Counted from the first letter of the stretch, positions 24,161-33,795 are shown. The stretch is 64,000 bases of DNA from Micromonospora sp. WMMD961 (GCF_029626145.1 NZ_JARUBJ010000002.1:4747501-4811500), one strand, 5' to 3'. Notes: generated by a model not told the origin, from the letters alone. A program made the numbers and translations.

Positions 24161-27100
24161 ATGGTTGACACCGCCCAGCAGAGGTCGGTACGACGGTTGG
24201 ACCTGTGCGCTGTCGACGTGATCGATCCGCTGCACTGGCGATGGGCGCTGGTCGATCCGGGCACCGGTCGGCAACTCGCCGAACACGTCGTCACGCTCGA
24301 CCGGCGGCGCTGGGAGGTTGCTGCCTTCACCGACCTGCACGCCTACCTGGGCTGGCGCGCGGAGCCGGACCGGCGGGTGGCGAGTGCGGCCGAGGTTGTG
24401 GCGCGGCTCGGCGAGTTCATCGCACTGGAGGTTCTCGGCCCGGCGGTCATGGCGGAGCTCGACGGACAGACCCCGGTGCGCCTGCGGATTCGGGTGGCTG
24501 AGGCGACGTTCCTGACCGCGCTCCCCTTGGAACTGGCCCACCTGGACGGCGTCCCACTGGCCCGGAACGAAAGGGTGCAGGTGTCGTTCGCGGTCACCGC
24601 CGACAGCGCCTGCACGAAGATGCCATCGGCTACCGGTGTACGGCTACTGGCGGTATTCAGCCTGCCGACCGGGACGACCGCGTTGCGGTTGCGCTCGGAG
24701 CGGCAGCAACTGACTCAGCTGATCCGCCAGCTGGACCGCCCGGTCGAGGTGGAGATCGTCCAGTGGGGTGTGACCCGCGAGGTGCTGGCCGCCCGGATGG
24801 CACGCGACGGTGGCCCCGACGTGCTGCACCTGTCCGGTCATGGCCGGCAGAGCAGGTTGCTGCTGGAGGGTCCGGACGGTGCGCCGGACGAGATCGACGC
24901 ACCGTCCCTGGTGGAGCTGCTCCGTCCGGGTCGGGACCGGCTACGGCTGGTCTTCGTCTCGGCGTGCGAGTCGGCGGCTGCGCCACCACGTTGGGTGGAC
25001 CTCGACGAGCCCGGAACTCAGGTAACGGATCCCGCCGCCGCGCCGGCCAGTCTGGGGGTGCGGCTGGCACGTGAGCTGGATTGCACGGTCCTGGCCATGC
25101 GCTACCCGGTGACCGACGACGTCGCCGGCGACGTGGCCATCGCCTTCTACACCGGTCTGATCGACCGCGGCTTGGATGTTGGCGCGGCGGCGGCGCAGGC
25201 GGTCCGGAAGGTCGCCGCGGCGGGTGTGTCGGCGGCCCGACCGGCGCTGTCGCTGGCGGCGCCGGTGCTGATCGGTCGGGATGACGTCACAGTGGTGGGA
25301 GCGGACCCGCTGACCGCCCCGGCGAGTGCTCAGCCGGTCGCCGCCGACCCGCTGACGGGGTCCACCTCACCGCCGAGGCCACCGTCGGCTGGCTCCACGC
25401 CTGCGGCGCCGGACCGGTTCGTCGGCCGGGAGCAGGTGATGACTGTCGCGGGGGCCGCGCTGGGAGCGGACAGCGGCACCCCGGTCATCGTCCTGACCGG
25501 GATGGCGGCAGTGGGCAAGACGGCCTGCGCGGTGGAACTAACGCACCGGCATCGGGCCGAGTTCGACCGGGTGGTGTTCTGGTCCGCTCCCGAGCGGGAC
25601 GTCGACCAGCAGGACACGGCCGGCGCCTTCCTCGACGCCATCGACAGTGGTGTCGGTGACGCCGTGGGCTCCCCGCTCGTCGCGGCCGACGATCGGCGGG
25701 GGTGGGCGACGGTGGCCGCCGAACTGCTCGACCGGTGCGACCGGCACCGGACCCTGCTCGTGCTGGACAATGCCGATTCACTCTTGACGGCGGACGGACG
25801 GTGGCGCGATCGACGGTGGTCGGACCTACTCACCGTGCTCGCTGCCCGCTCGGGACCGACCCGGCTGCTGGTTACCAGCCGGATCCCGCCGACCGCGCCC
25901 GCCGGTGCCGGGGTACGCCAGATAAGCGTCGAACCGTTGTCCGACACCGAGGCGGGGGCCCTGGTCCGGCAACTGCCCAACCTTCGGCGGCTGCTACACA
26001 TCGATGATCCTGCCAGCTCACCCGGTCCAGCCGGCTCGGTGCCGGCGGACGAATCGACGTACCGGCTGGACCGGGCGCTGGTGACAGCCGTGTTGGCCGC
26101 CGCGCACGGTCATCCGAAACTGCTGGAACTGGCCGACGCCGCGGCGGTCGAGCCGGCGGAGCTGGCCCGCCTGCTCCAGGTGACCGGCCGGTCGGCCACC
26201 GACGAGCAGTGGCTCGGCGAGACGCTGACGAGCTGGACCCGGGAAACGACACGGCGGCTCGACCCGGCTGCACTGCTGGTGCTGCAGATGCTCGCGGCGG
26301 TCGAGCCGGCACACCGTTTCCCCGGCACCCTCCGCGTGGTCTGGGCCGACCTCTGGGCGGCGGTGGGTCGGCCGGGGACGGCCCCACCAAGCGATGCGCT
26401 TCTGTCGGTGCTCGTGGCTGCCGCGTTGACGCAGCGGCGGACCCTCGCGGGCACGTCGGTGCCGAAAGGTGCCGACATGGCACCGGGCACCGACGTGATC
26501 CGGTACGAGCTGCACCCGACCGTCGCTGCGACGGTACGGGCCGACACGCCGACGCACGTCACCAGCGCGGTGGACCTCGTTCTTGCCGACGCCTGGCAGC
26601 AGGTCGCCCGGGCGCAGGAAGACCGCGGCGACCGGGAAAGCACCTCGGTGGTGGTCGGCGCGTTTCTCGCGGCGGTGCCGTACCTGCTCCGGCAGTCGAG
26701 CTTCGCCCGCGCGGCCGGATGCCTCGGCGCGGCGCTGGTCCGCGACACGAGTCCACGGACCGCGCGGACCGCCCTGTCCTACGCCGCCGCTCTGGACCCT
26801 GCCACACCCGGACGGGACCTGGTCGTCGCGATGGCGCTGCAACCCCTGGACCCGGTCGAGGCGGAACGGCTGCTGCGGCAGGCGTTGTCCGCAGCTGACG
26901 AGGAGGTCGCCGCAGTCGCCGCCGGCGCCTTGGCCAACCAGTTGCACCAACAGGGACGGCTCGCCGAGGCGTTGGAGCTGGCCGAGCGACATGAGCAGTT
27001 GGTTCAGCGCGCCGGTCCGTGGAGACGAGCCGGAGCCCGGGTGACGCGGCTGCAGGTGATGCACGAGAGCGGCCAGGCCGGGCATGCACTGACCGAGGTG

Positions 27101-29539
27101 ACCAAACTCCTCGACGAACTGCGTACCCTGTCGACGAAGCCGACCACCCCCGACGGGCCGCCGGAGAGCGACCTGGCGTGGCGCGTTCGGCAGACGGCCC
27201 TCAGCCTCGCGGTGAGTGCCGCTCTGACCCTGCAACTGTGGCAGGTCGCGCTCGACCACAACCAGGTTCTGCTGGACAGCGTCCAGCGGCGGGGCGCGGC
27301 CGAGGCGGAGGTCGCGTTCTTCTGGTTCAACGACGCCCACGCACTGATTCAGCTTGGCCGCTTCGACGAGGCGCGGAAGGTGCTGACGTACTGCCAGCGG
27401 GTCTTCGACCAGCACGGCGCCGAGTTGAGCCTGTCCCGGGCGATCGGCGCCCGGGCCCTGCTCGCCGCGAAGCAGGGCAACCTGACCGAGGCGGCGGCCC
27501 TGGAACAGACCGCGCTGCGGCTGGGCTACCGGCATCCGCTCGCCGCTGACCTGGCCGCTGGACACCAGATGCTCGGCAACCATCTCGGGAAGCTCGGCAC
27601 CGATCCGGCCGGACAGCTCGGCCACCACCTGGCCGCCGCGCTGCTGACCCGGGTCACCGGTTCGGCCCTGCTGACCGCGTTCCTGCACCCGGTCGCCGCC
27701 GATCTGCACACCTACGGGCAGGGCTGGCTGCCGGCGGACCTCGCGGCGCTGGCGGCCCGGGTGGAGCGCGTCGACGGCGTGCGCTTTCTCGGGGTGGTCC
27801 ACGCGCTGCTCGCCGCCGATCCGGCGGAACAGGACCGCATCTTTCGGGGGGCCGAGGCGTCGGAGCAGTGTCGCAGCCGCGCCGAGGAACAGTTCCATGG
27901 ACTTCTCCAGGACGTCCGGCGTGCCGCCGGAGAGCAGGGCTTCGACCTCACCGGGAATCTGCTGCGCTGGGAGAGTCTGATGTCGATGATCGCCATGGCG
28001 GCGGAGGGTGACGTGCAGGCGAATCGGCAGCTCACCGCGATCCTGCAGCCGATGAGGCCGGGAACCGACGCAGGTGGGACAGCCGCGGCGATCCGTCGGG
28101 TGGTTGGCGGCGAGCGCGACGATGCCGCCCTGATCGCCGAGCTGCATCCCGCCGACGCCGCCGTCATCCGCCGAGTGCTGGAGACGATTCGATGGCGGGA
28201 GACAGTGCGAAGCCGCCCGCAGGACGATCGGTTTGCCCTCACCGAGGCGGACTACCGCGCCGCGGTGGACGCTGGCGATCAGGTTCGGGCGGGACTGCGG
28301 GCGGCGGAGCTCAGCGGCATGCTGCGCGTCCGCAAGCAGTTCAGCACGGCGCTGCCGTACGCGGATCAGGCCATCGCGCATCGGCGGCGAGCGGGGTTCG
28401 GGCTGTGGAGCCAGCGATTCGATCTCGGGCGGCGGCTGCAACTCCTCAACGACCTGCGCCGCTGGGGGGAGGTCCTCGCGGAGCTGGCACCGCTGCGCAA
28501 CGAGTTGCGGGGCGAGCCGGGCCTGCCCAGCCGCACCGACCCGGTGAACCCGTCCACGGTACGAGACCAACTGCTGACCCTTGGACTGCTGGCCGCGGTT
28601 GCCCTGCGCGACTGGGAGTTGGCCCTCGAATTCCACGACGATCTCGCGGCGAACATGCGCTCGCGCGGCGCGGGTCGCGTCGAGCTCGCCCTGCACAAGC
28701 TGGACCGGGTCACGCTGCTGAGTCCACTTCGACGCATCGCCGAGATCGGAGAAATGTACGACGAGGTGCGAGCGGTGCTCTCGGACAACCTGGACCGGGA
28801 GACTCGGGCGGAGTTCAGCGTGGCGCTGGATCGGGCCGCGAGATCGCTGGCACCAGAGGCGCCGTGGCGTCGGCAGGCGCTGGCCGACGCGTACGACGGG
28901 ATGGACAGCCAGGACGTCAGCCTTCCACTGATCGCGCTGGAGCACTACTACTTCGCGATCGGTGACGGGCCGGCCAGAACGCCGATCGCCAAGGCGTCGC
29001 ACCTGCTCGCTTCGGCGGTCGTCTGCACCCTGGACGGTCAACACGCCTCCGCCGACCTGACAGTCCGGAACCTGGCGGCCCACCTGTACCAGCCGGACGG
29101 TACCCGGGCCATTCCCACCCTGGACAGCATCGTCGCCGTCGTGGAGGAGGTGCCCGGCGTACGGTTCAGGGAACTTGTCACCCAGGTGATCGGCACCCCG
29201 CCCCGGGCGGAGGTGGCGGTCGCCGACGCGGTGCAAGCCGCCTACCGAATCCCGGTGGCCGAGTTGTTCGGCCTGGACCAGGTGGTCGCGGATCACGAGA
29301 CGGCGATCGCCGCGGTGGCGGCCGCTCACACCGGCGGGCTGCGGGAGCGAACGGCCTGCGAACCGCTCCTGGCCGAATTGGCGACGAAGCCGGACGGGGT
29401 ACCACTCGCCGCGGCACTGCGCCGGGCGGCGGCCGGGAACCTTTTGTCGGTGGACGAGCAGGAGGCGATGCACCCGGTCCATGCGGCGATCGTCGGGGCG
29501 CTGCGCAGCAGGATCGACAGCATCGGCCGTCAGCGGTGA
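24161..29539 (+). CDS. Giant CHAT protease-like / NTPase / helical-repeat protein
   Basis: 1792 residues. The N-terminal CHAT (caspase-HetF-associated) domain spans about 60-370, with the expected catalytic dyad: His near 226 in VLHLSGHGR and Cys near 268 in VFVSACESA. A short linker leads to a STAND-type NTPase: P-loop GMAAVGKTACAVEL (about 446) and Walker B LLVLDNADSLL (about 532), then winged-helix-like and arginine-rich segments. From about 870 to the end lie alpha-helical, TPR-like repeats (ALANQLHQQGRLAEALELAE, NDAHALIQLGRFDEARKVL). ATG at 24161 with GGGGAGAG upstream; the frame is open from 24011 but lacks a ribosome site. Such proteins act as sensors that trigger proteolysis in defence or programmed cell death; the target is unknown. 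Confidence 0.88.
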   Translation: MVDTAQQRSVRRLDLCAVDVIDPLHWRWALVDPGTGRQLAEHVVTLDRRRWEVAAFTDLHAYLGWRAEPDRRVASAAEVVARLGEFIALEVLGPAVMAELDGQTPVRLRIRVAEATFLTALPLELAHLDGVPLARNERVQVSFAVTADSACTKMPSATGVRLLAVFSLPTGTTALRLRSERQQLTQLIRQLDRPVEVEIVQWGVTREVLAARMARDGGPDVLHLSGHGRQSRLLLEGPDGAPDEIDAPSLVELLRPGRDRLRLVFVSACESAAAPPRWVDLDEPGTQVTDPAAAPASLGVRLARELDCTVLAMRYPVTDDVAGDVAIAFYTGLIDRGLDVGAAAAQAVRKVAAAGVSAARPALSLAAPVLIGRDDVTVVGADPLTAPASAQPVAADPLTGSTSPPRPPSAGSTPAAPDRFVGREQVMTVAGAALGADSGTPVIVLTGMAAVGKTACAVELTHRHRAEFDRVVFWSAPERDVDQQDTAGAFLDAIDSGVGDAVGSPLVAADDRRGWATVAAELLDRCDRHRTLLVLDNADSLLTADGRWRDRRWSDLLTVLAARSGPTRLLVTSRIPPTAPAGAGVRQISVEPLSDTEAGALVRQLPNLRRLLHIDDPASSPGPAGSVPADESTYRLDRALVTAVLAAAHGHPKLLELADAAAVEPAELARLLQVTGRSATDEQWLGETLTSWTRETTRRLDPAALLVLQMLAAVEPAHRFPGTLRVVWADLWAAVGRPGTAPPSDALLSVLVAAALTQRRTLAGTSVPKGADMAPGTDVIRYELHPTVAATVRADTPTHVTSAVDLVLADAWQQVARAQEDRGDRESTSVVVGAFLAAVPYLLRQSSFARAAGCLGAALVRDTSPRTARTALSYAAALDPATPGRDLVVAMALQPLDPVEAERLLRQALSAADEEVAAVAAGALANQLHQQGRLAEALELAERHEQLVQRAGPWRRAGARVTRLQVMHESGQAGHALTEVTKLLDELRTLSTKPTTPDGPPESDLAWRVRQTALSLAVSAALTLQLWQVALDHNQVLLDSVQRRGAAEAEVAFFWFNDAHALIQLGRFDEARKVLTYCQRVFDQHGAELSLSRAIGARALLAAKQGNLTEAAALEQTALRLGYRHPLAADLAAGHQMLGNHLGKLGTDPAGQLGHHLAAALLTRVTGSALLTAFLHPVAADLHTYGQGWLPADLAALAARVERVDGVRFLGVVHALLAADPAEQDRIFRGAEASEQCRSRAEEQFHGLLQDVRRAAGEQGFDLTGNLLRWESLMSMIAMAAEGDVQANRQLTAILQPMRPGTDAGGTAAAIRRVVGGERDDAALIAELHPADAAVIRRVLETIRWRETVRSRPQDDRFALTEADYRAAVDAGDQVRAGLRAAELSGMLRVRKQFSTALPYADQAIAHRRRAGFGLWSQRFDLGRRLQLLNDLRRWGEVLAELAPLRNELRGEPGLPSRTDPVNPSTVRDQLLTLGLLAAVALRDWELALEFHDDLAANMRSRGAGRVELALHKLDRVTLLSPLRRIAEIGEMYDEVRAVLSDNLDRETRAEFSVALDRAARSLAPEAPWRRQALADAYDGMDSQDVSLPLIALEHYYFAIGDGPARTPIAKASHLLASAVVCTLDGQHASADLTVRNLAAHLYQPDGTRAIPTLDSIVAVVEEVPGVRFRELVTQVIGTPPRAEVAVADAVQAAYRIPVAELFGLDQVVADHETAIAAVAAAHTGGLRERTACEPLLAELATKPDGVPLAAALRRAAAGNLLSVDEQEAMHPVHAAIVGALRSRIDSIGRQR

Positions 29540-29599
29540 CCCATCGGCCGGCCGCGCTCGCCGCCCTCGGTCGCCGAACCACCGATGGACCGTGAAACC

Positions 29600-29620
29600 G
29601 CCGGTCGACCATCGACCGGC
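29600..29620. terminator. Stem-loop between the CHAT gene and the convergent GerMN gene
   Basis: GCCGGTCGA and TCGACCGGC are exact reverse complements with a three-base loop, lying about 60 bases from each stop codon, a position suited to terminate both convergent transcripts. Confidence 0.65.
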
Positions 29621-29679
29621 CGGATGCTGTGGGTCGGGCCCCGAGGCGAACGCGGGTCCGGCCGCGGTGGAGACGAAGA

Positions 29680-30243
29680 TCAACGAGGGGTGATCAGTGG
29701 TGCGAAATCGGCGCGAGTGAGGGGCTGGTCGGACAGTGAACCGTCCGCACGAGGCACCCTGAGGGGCCGGCCATCACGGGAAAACGTGACGGTGGTGACC
29801 TCGTCGCGGCTGGTGAGGGTGCAAACGATCTGCGCGAAAGCAAGGACCTCGTCGCTGCGGCCGGCGTCATCGCCGGGTTTGTCGACCACGACGCGGGCCT
29901 GGGTACCGGTCGCGGTGACACCGGCGGCGTTGACCGCTCCCGGCAGCGCGCTGGTCAGGTCGGTGTCGCGTTCGGCTGCGGTGGGTCCGGCCAGCAGATG
30001 CCGAAGTTGGTCCTCGATCGTCGGTGGCCGGTCGACGCGCCGGACGAACGAGATGATGCGGTTGTCGCGGACAAAGCAGAGCGTCTCGGCGGCAGGGCCG
30101 ACTGGTGCGCTGGTGTCGGCGGGCGCAGAGCTTTGGAATGGTCCTAGCGGCACCTGTACCACCCTGGGGGCATCATCGGTGGGAATGCTGCAGCCGGTCA
30201 GCAGCGCGGCAGTCGCCAGAACGACGAGATGACGATGGTTCAT
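29680..30243 (-). CDS. GerMN-domain lipoprotein linked to a two-component system
   Basis: 187 residues. The N-terminus is a lipoprotein signal with lipobox LLTGC. A single GerMN (sporulation/spore germination) domain follows: VRRVDRPPTIEDQLRHLLAG, then FAQIVCTLTSRDEVTTVTFS and GRPLRVP. Its ATG overlaps the kinase stop (ATGA 30240-30243), so regulator, kinase and lipoprotein come from one operon, the same arrangement as MtrAB-LpqB and CseABC. The lipoprotein probably tunes the sensor from outside the membrane. Confidence 0.87.
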   Translation of the reverse strand: MNHRHLVVLATAALLTGCSIPTDDAPRVVQVPLGPFQSSAPADTSAPVGPAAETLCFVRDNRIISFVRRVDRPPTIEDQLRHLLAGPTAAERDTDLTSALPGAVNAAGVTATGTQARVVVDKPGDDAGRSDEVLAFAQIVCTLTSRDEVTTVTFSRDGRPLRVPRADGSLSDQPLTRADFAPLITPR

Positions 30244-31595
30244 GGCAGGCTCTCCGGCAGGGTGACGAGGAAGCAGGCGCCTCCGCCGGGCCGGTCACCG
30301 ACGGTGACGTGTCCGGCGTGTGCTGTGGCGTGCTGTGCGACCAGCGCGAGTCCGAGCCCGGTGCCGTCGCCCGTGCCGCGGGTGTGCGCCGCTCGTCCGC
30401 GGACGAAACGGTCGAAGATCACGTCGCGGTCCTCGACGGGCACACCGGGTCCGTCGTCCTCGACTTCGATGGTGCCGGCACTACCGTCGCGGCCCAACTG
30501 GACGCCTGCCGGACCGCCGCCGTAGGTCACCGCGTTGTCGAGCAGGTTCGCCAGGATCTGTGCGACACGACGCCGCTCGACCAGCCACGTCGCCGGCACG
30601 TCGGGTGCCAGGTGGACGAGCGCCGTGGGCAGGCCGAGGGCGCGGCAGGCATCGCGGGCCAGCGCGACGACGTCCACGGGGGCCCGGTGGGCGGGCTGGT
30701 CACTGCGGGCCAGGTCGATCAGGTCGTTGACGAGCCGCTGAAAACGGTCGATCTCGTCGGCGACGAGCCCGGCGGCGATCGCGGTTCGTTCGTCCTGGTG
30801 TTCCCGACGGCGGGCCAGGACGCTGGCCGCCGCGGCGAGAGTCTGCAACGGGGAACGCAGCTCGTGGCTGACGTCGGCGGCGAAGCGGCGGTCCCGCTCG
30901 ATGCGCTGCGCGAGCCGGTCGACCATCTGGTTGAACGACGAGGACAACCGGGTCAGGTCGGGGTCGCTGGCCGTGTCGAGGCGGGCGGTGAAGTCACCCG
31001 CGGCGATCTTCTCGGCCGCGTCGGCCACGGCCGTCAGCGGCCGCAGCCCGTGCCGGGTGGCGTACCAGCCGAGGGCCGCGCCGGATCCCGCGACCATGAT
31101 CGCGACAGTGGTCAGGGCGAGCGCCAGGACCTGGAACGTCTGTTCCAGCTCCCGGAGCGAGTTGACCTCGAAGTACGTCGCGGACGAGGACAGGGGAACC
31201 CCGACCACCAGGACGGACTGGCCGTCGACGCGTACCCGCTGTACCGCGGGCTCGCCGTCCGCGACGACCTGACGCAGCTCGACGGGAATGGCGGCGGTGG
31301 TGCCGGGGTCGGCAGCCCGCGCGTACCACTCGCCGTCCAGGTGCAGCACCGGCCGCCGACTCCCACCCGTGTCCAGCGACCGAAGCACCTCCACCACGTC
31401 GGGGGTGTCGGTGTCGAGCCCGGCACGGACGACGGTAGCGTCGAAGTAGGCCGCGCGCAGGGCGGTGCGTTCCCGCTCGTCGAGCAGGGACCGGCGGGTC
31501 AACTCGTAGGAGACCAGGGCCATCGACGCCGAGAGCAGGAGCGCGCCGACGGCGAACGCGGCGGTCACCCGGGTACGCAGTCCGAGGCGTCTCAT
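30240..31595 (-). CDS. Sensor histidine kinase (OmpR-class partner)
   Basis: 451 residues. Two membrane segments (TAAFAVGALLLSASMALVSY and LALALTTVAIMVAGSGAALG) enclose an extracytoplasmic sensor of about 120 residues. HAMP follows (RPLTAVADAAEKIAAGDF), then the phosphorylation site FAADVSHELRSPLQTL and the HATPase motifs LLDNAVTYGG, DDGPGV and GTGLGLALV. The ATG at 31595 overlaps the response-regulator stop. Signal unknown; the lipoprotein neighbour points to an envelope cue. Confidence 0.92.
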   Translation of the reverse strand: MRRLGLRTRVTAAFAVGALLLSASMALVSYELTRRSLLDERERTALRAAYFDATVVRAGLDTDTPDVVEVLRSLDTGGSRRPVLHLDGEWYARAADPGTTAAIPVELRQVVADGEPAVQRVRVDGQSVLVVGVPLSSSATYFEVNSLRELEQTFQVLALALTTVAIMVAGSGAALGWYATRHGLRPLTAVADAAEKIAAGDFTARLDTASDPDLTRLSSSFNQMVDRLAQRIERDRRFAADVSHELRSPLQTLAAAASVLARRREHQDERTAIAAGLVADEIDRFQRLVNDLIDLARSDQPAHRAPVDVVALARDACRALGLPTALVHLAPDVPATWLVERRRVAQILANLLDNAVTYGGGPAGVQLGRDGSAGTIEVEDDGPGVPVEDRDVIFDRFVRGRAAHTRGTGDGTGLGLALVAQHATAHAGHVTVGDRPGGGACFLVTLPESLP

Positions 31596-32281
31596 CGTTG
31601 CAGCTTGTAGCCCAGACCCCGCAGGGTGACCAGATGCCGGGGGTTCGCCGGATCCGACTCGATCTTCTGCCGCAGCCGGCCCACATGCACGTCTACCAGC
31701 CGTTCGTCGCCGCTGTCGTACCCCCAGACCCGTTCGAGCAGTTGCTGGCGGGACAGCACCCGGCCGGTGTGCTCGGCCAGCTCGCACAGAAGCCGGAATT
31801 CGGTGCGGGTGACCGGTACGGGTTGCCCGGCTCGGCGCACCTCTCCCCCGTCCGGGCTGATCTCCAGATCACCGATCACGAGCACCGGCACGGGCTCCGG
31901 CGCGTGCCCTGCGCCGCCGGTGCGGGCGCGACGGCGCAGGGCGCGCAGCCGCGCGGTCAGTTCCTTGATCGCCACCGGCTTGACGACGTAGTCGTCGGCA
32001 CCGGCTTCGAGGGCGGCGACGATGTCCTGCGTGTCGTCGCGGGCGCTGACCACCACGATCGGGACGTCGTCGTCACGGCGCAGCTGCCGAATGCACTCGA
32101 AACCGTCGAGGCCGGGCAGCATCAGGTCGACCAGCACGTAGTCGGCCGGGTCCCGGCGCTGCACCCGCAGGCCCTCCTCGGCCGTGGCCGCCCCGAGAGC
32201 GTCGTAGCCTTCGTCCTCGAGTGCGAGCAACAACGCCAGACGGATTCGGTCGTCGTCCTCGATCACCAGTACGGCCGTCAT
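31592..32281 (-). CDS. OmpR/PhoB-family response regulator
   Basis: 229 residues from ATG 32281; ATGs at 32290 and 32293 would add three or four residues and none has a clear ribosome site. The receiver has acidic residues in LVIEDDDRIR, the phosphoacceptor in VLVDLMLPGLDGF, and the conserved lysine in VVKPVAIKEL. The C-terminal winged helix contains TRTEFRLLCELAEHTGRVLS, VDVHVGRLRQKIE and the LRGLGYKL ending. First gene of the regulator-kinase-lipoprotein operon. Confidence 0.92.
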   Translation of the reverse strand: MTAVLVIEDDDRIRLALLLALEDEGYDALGAATAEEGLRVQRRDPADYVLVDLMLPGLDGFECIRQLRRDDDVPIVVVSARDDTQDIVAALEAGADDYVVKPVAIKELTARLRALRRRARTGGAGHAPEPVPVLVIGDLEISPDGGEVRRAGQPVPVTRTEFRLLCELAEHTGRVLSRQQLLERVWGYDSGDERLVDVHVGRLRQKIESDPANPRHLVTLRGLGYKLQR

Positions 32282-32433
32282 ACCCGGCATCATCCCCAGA
32301 CGACCAGCTCGGTGGCCAACCGTGGCAACCGCTTGGCTGATTTGTCACGGAACTGTCATAGATCCGCATGGTGACCGCCAAGCCGGCACGGCAGGGTCCT
32401 AGACGACCGCGCCGTAAGGAGAGGGGTGCGCCC

Positions 32434-32847
32434 GTGACAGGACCGCTGGCAACCACGCCGTGCACGCTGCCGCTGGTCGAGGTGTGCATCACCGAGTTCG
32501 ACCTGGCCTGCCTGTCGGCAACCGGAGCAGTGTTCGACCGACTGTTGGCCCTGCATCCCGCACAGGTGGTGGTCGACCTGTCCGGATGCCGGCACATCGA
32601 TGCCGCCGCGATCGGTCTGCTGCTCGATGTGCACCGGCGGCTGGCCCGCGCCGACGGGGTCCTCAGCGTCCGCAACCCGAACCCGCGCATCCGACGCATC
32701 CTGCACACCGCCCGTCTGGACCAGATTCTGCCGGTCGTCGAATCTGCCTCGTCGTCGCCGCCCGGCACGCCGACGGGACCGGAACCCGCCTCCACACCGC
32801 CGGCGTTGGTCGCTCATGGCCGCGCCTCGGTAAGAGCCCCGCACTGA
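32434..32847 (+). CDS. STAS-domain protein (anti-sigma antagonist type)
   Basis: 137 residues. The STAS fold is seen in ITEFDLACLSATG, VVVDLSGCRHIDAAAIGLLL and VRNPNPRIRRILHTARLDQ. At the usual phosphoserine position (DxS) the sequence has HIDAAAIG, an alanine, so it may not be switchable by phosphorylation. The C-terminal 35 residues are low-complexity Pro/Ser. GTG at 32434 with AAGGAGAGGGG upstream. Divergent from the two-component operon; partner kinase probably one of the HATPases elsewhere. Confidence 0.8.
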   Translation: MTGPLATTPCTLPLVEVCITEFDLACLSATGAVFDRLLALHPAQVVVDLSGCRHIDAAAIGLLLDVHRRLARADGVLSVRNPNPRIRRILHTARLDQILPVVESASSSPPGTPTGPEPASTPPALVAHGRASVRAPH

Positions 32848-32998
32848 CGAACGCCAGCGTTCTCACCTGCCCCGCCACCGGGCTCGACCGCCACGCAGCA
32901 CGGAAACACCAGGCTCGGGAGCCAGCTCCGCCTCGGCACTGCACGAATGCCGTGTCACATCGCACCGAGAGACACGGACCCCAGGAAGGACCAGCAGA

Positions 32999-33616
32999 AT
33001 GACCGTTGTCCCAGACGACCACCTGATGACCCTCATCTGCGACACCTGTGGCGACACCGTCAAGGCCACCGCGTGTGTGCTCCCCGACGCGGAGGTCGTC
33101 TGGACCCTGGTGTCCGAGCAGGGCTGGAGCGGTTCTCCGTTCGCCACCGGCCCGCACCGCTGCCCGCACTGCAGCCTGCTTCCGCTCTCTGACGGGGGCC
33201 AGGCGGCGTGCGGCGAACACGGTCCTGGTGGCATCCTCGGCATCGACCATCTCGACGACGTGACCGTTGTCGCCGCCGCCGGTGACGTCGATCTGGACAG
33301 CGGGGACACCCTGCGCACCGCGCTGCGCCACGCAGCCGACATGGGCGGGCACGTCGTGGTTGATCTGAGCCGAGTACACCTCATCGACTCCACCGGCCTC
33401 GGTCACCTCGTCCGTGCCCACCGCGACGCCCGAGATCGTGGGGCGACACTCTGCCTGGCCGCGCCGTCGCGGTTCATCCGCACCGTCCTGCACACCATGC
33501 GCCTGGACGGAGCCTTCCCCATCTTCGACAGCCGCGAAGACGCCCTCGCCCAACTGTCCAAGGCGCCGGCGTTGGAGCGGCCAACCGCAGCCGCCGCGAC
33601 GGCCACTCGTTCCTGA
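32999..33616 (+). CDS. Zinc-ribbon-like / STAS fusion protein
   Basis: 205 residues. Residues 1-75 carry cysteine pairs CDTCG and CPHC, with a His/Cys-rich stretch QAACGEHGPG after them, which resembles a small zinc ribbon. Residues about 80-190 are a STAS domain: VTVVAAAGDVDLDSGDTL, VVVDLSRVHLIDSTGLGHLV with the phosphorylatable serine in IDSTG, and IRTVLHTMRLDGAFPIF. ATG preceded by AGGAAGGA. It is probably an anti-sigma factor antagonist whose activity could be gated by metal or redox; the fusion is unusual. Confidence 0.82.
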   Translation: MTVVPDDHLMTLICDTCGDTVKATACVLPDAEVVWTLVSEQGWSGSPFATGPHRCPHCSLLPLSDGGQAACGEHGPGGILGIDHLDDVTVVAAAGDVDLDSGDTLRTALRHAADMGGHVVVDLSRVHLIDSTGLGHLVRAHRDARDRGATLCLAAPSRFIRTVLHTMRLDGAFPIFDSREDALAQLSKAPALERPTAAAATATRS

Positions 33617-33795
33617 GCGAACCCGGCCCCGGAGCGAAGTCATCGTCGTCGCCCGTACCGACATCTGACGCCAGTGGGATCGGATCGCGAGGAGCCGGTA
33701 GCCGTCCGAACGACGGCCACCGGCGCCGCGACGACTTCCGGGAACCGATCCCCCTTCTCGCCCCACCCGTACTCGAAGGAGATCCGAGGGAGCCC

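Noticed and set aside
24161..29539. CRISPR-associated Craspase (gRAMP-TPR-CHAT)
   Set aside because: The CHAT domain and repeats might suggest it, but there is a STAND NTPase in the middle and no CRISPR array or cas gene in the window.
26018..29683. 1221-codon minus-strand frame opposite the CHAT gene
   Set aside because: Long antisense frames are expected at this GC content. The product is Arg/Gln/Gly-rich with no domain, whereas the plus strand encodes CHAT, NTPase and repeats.
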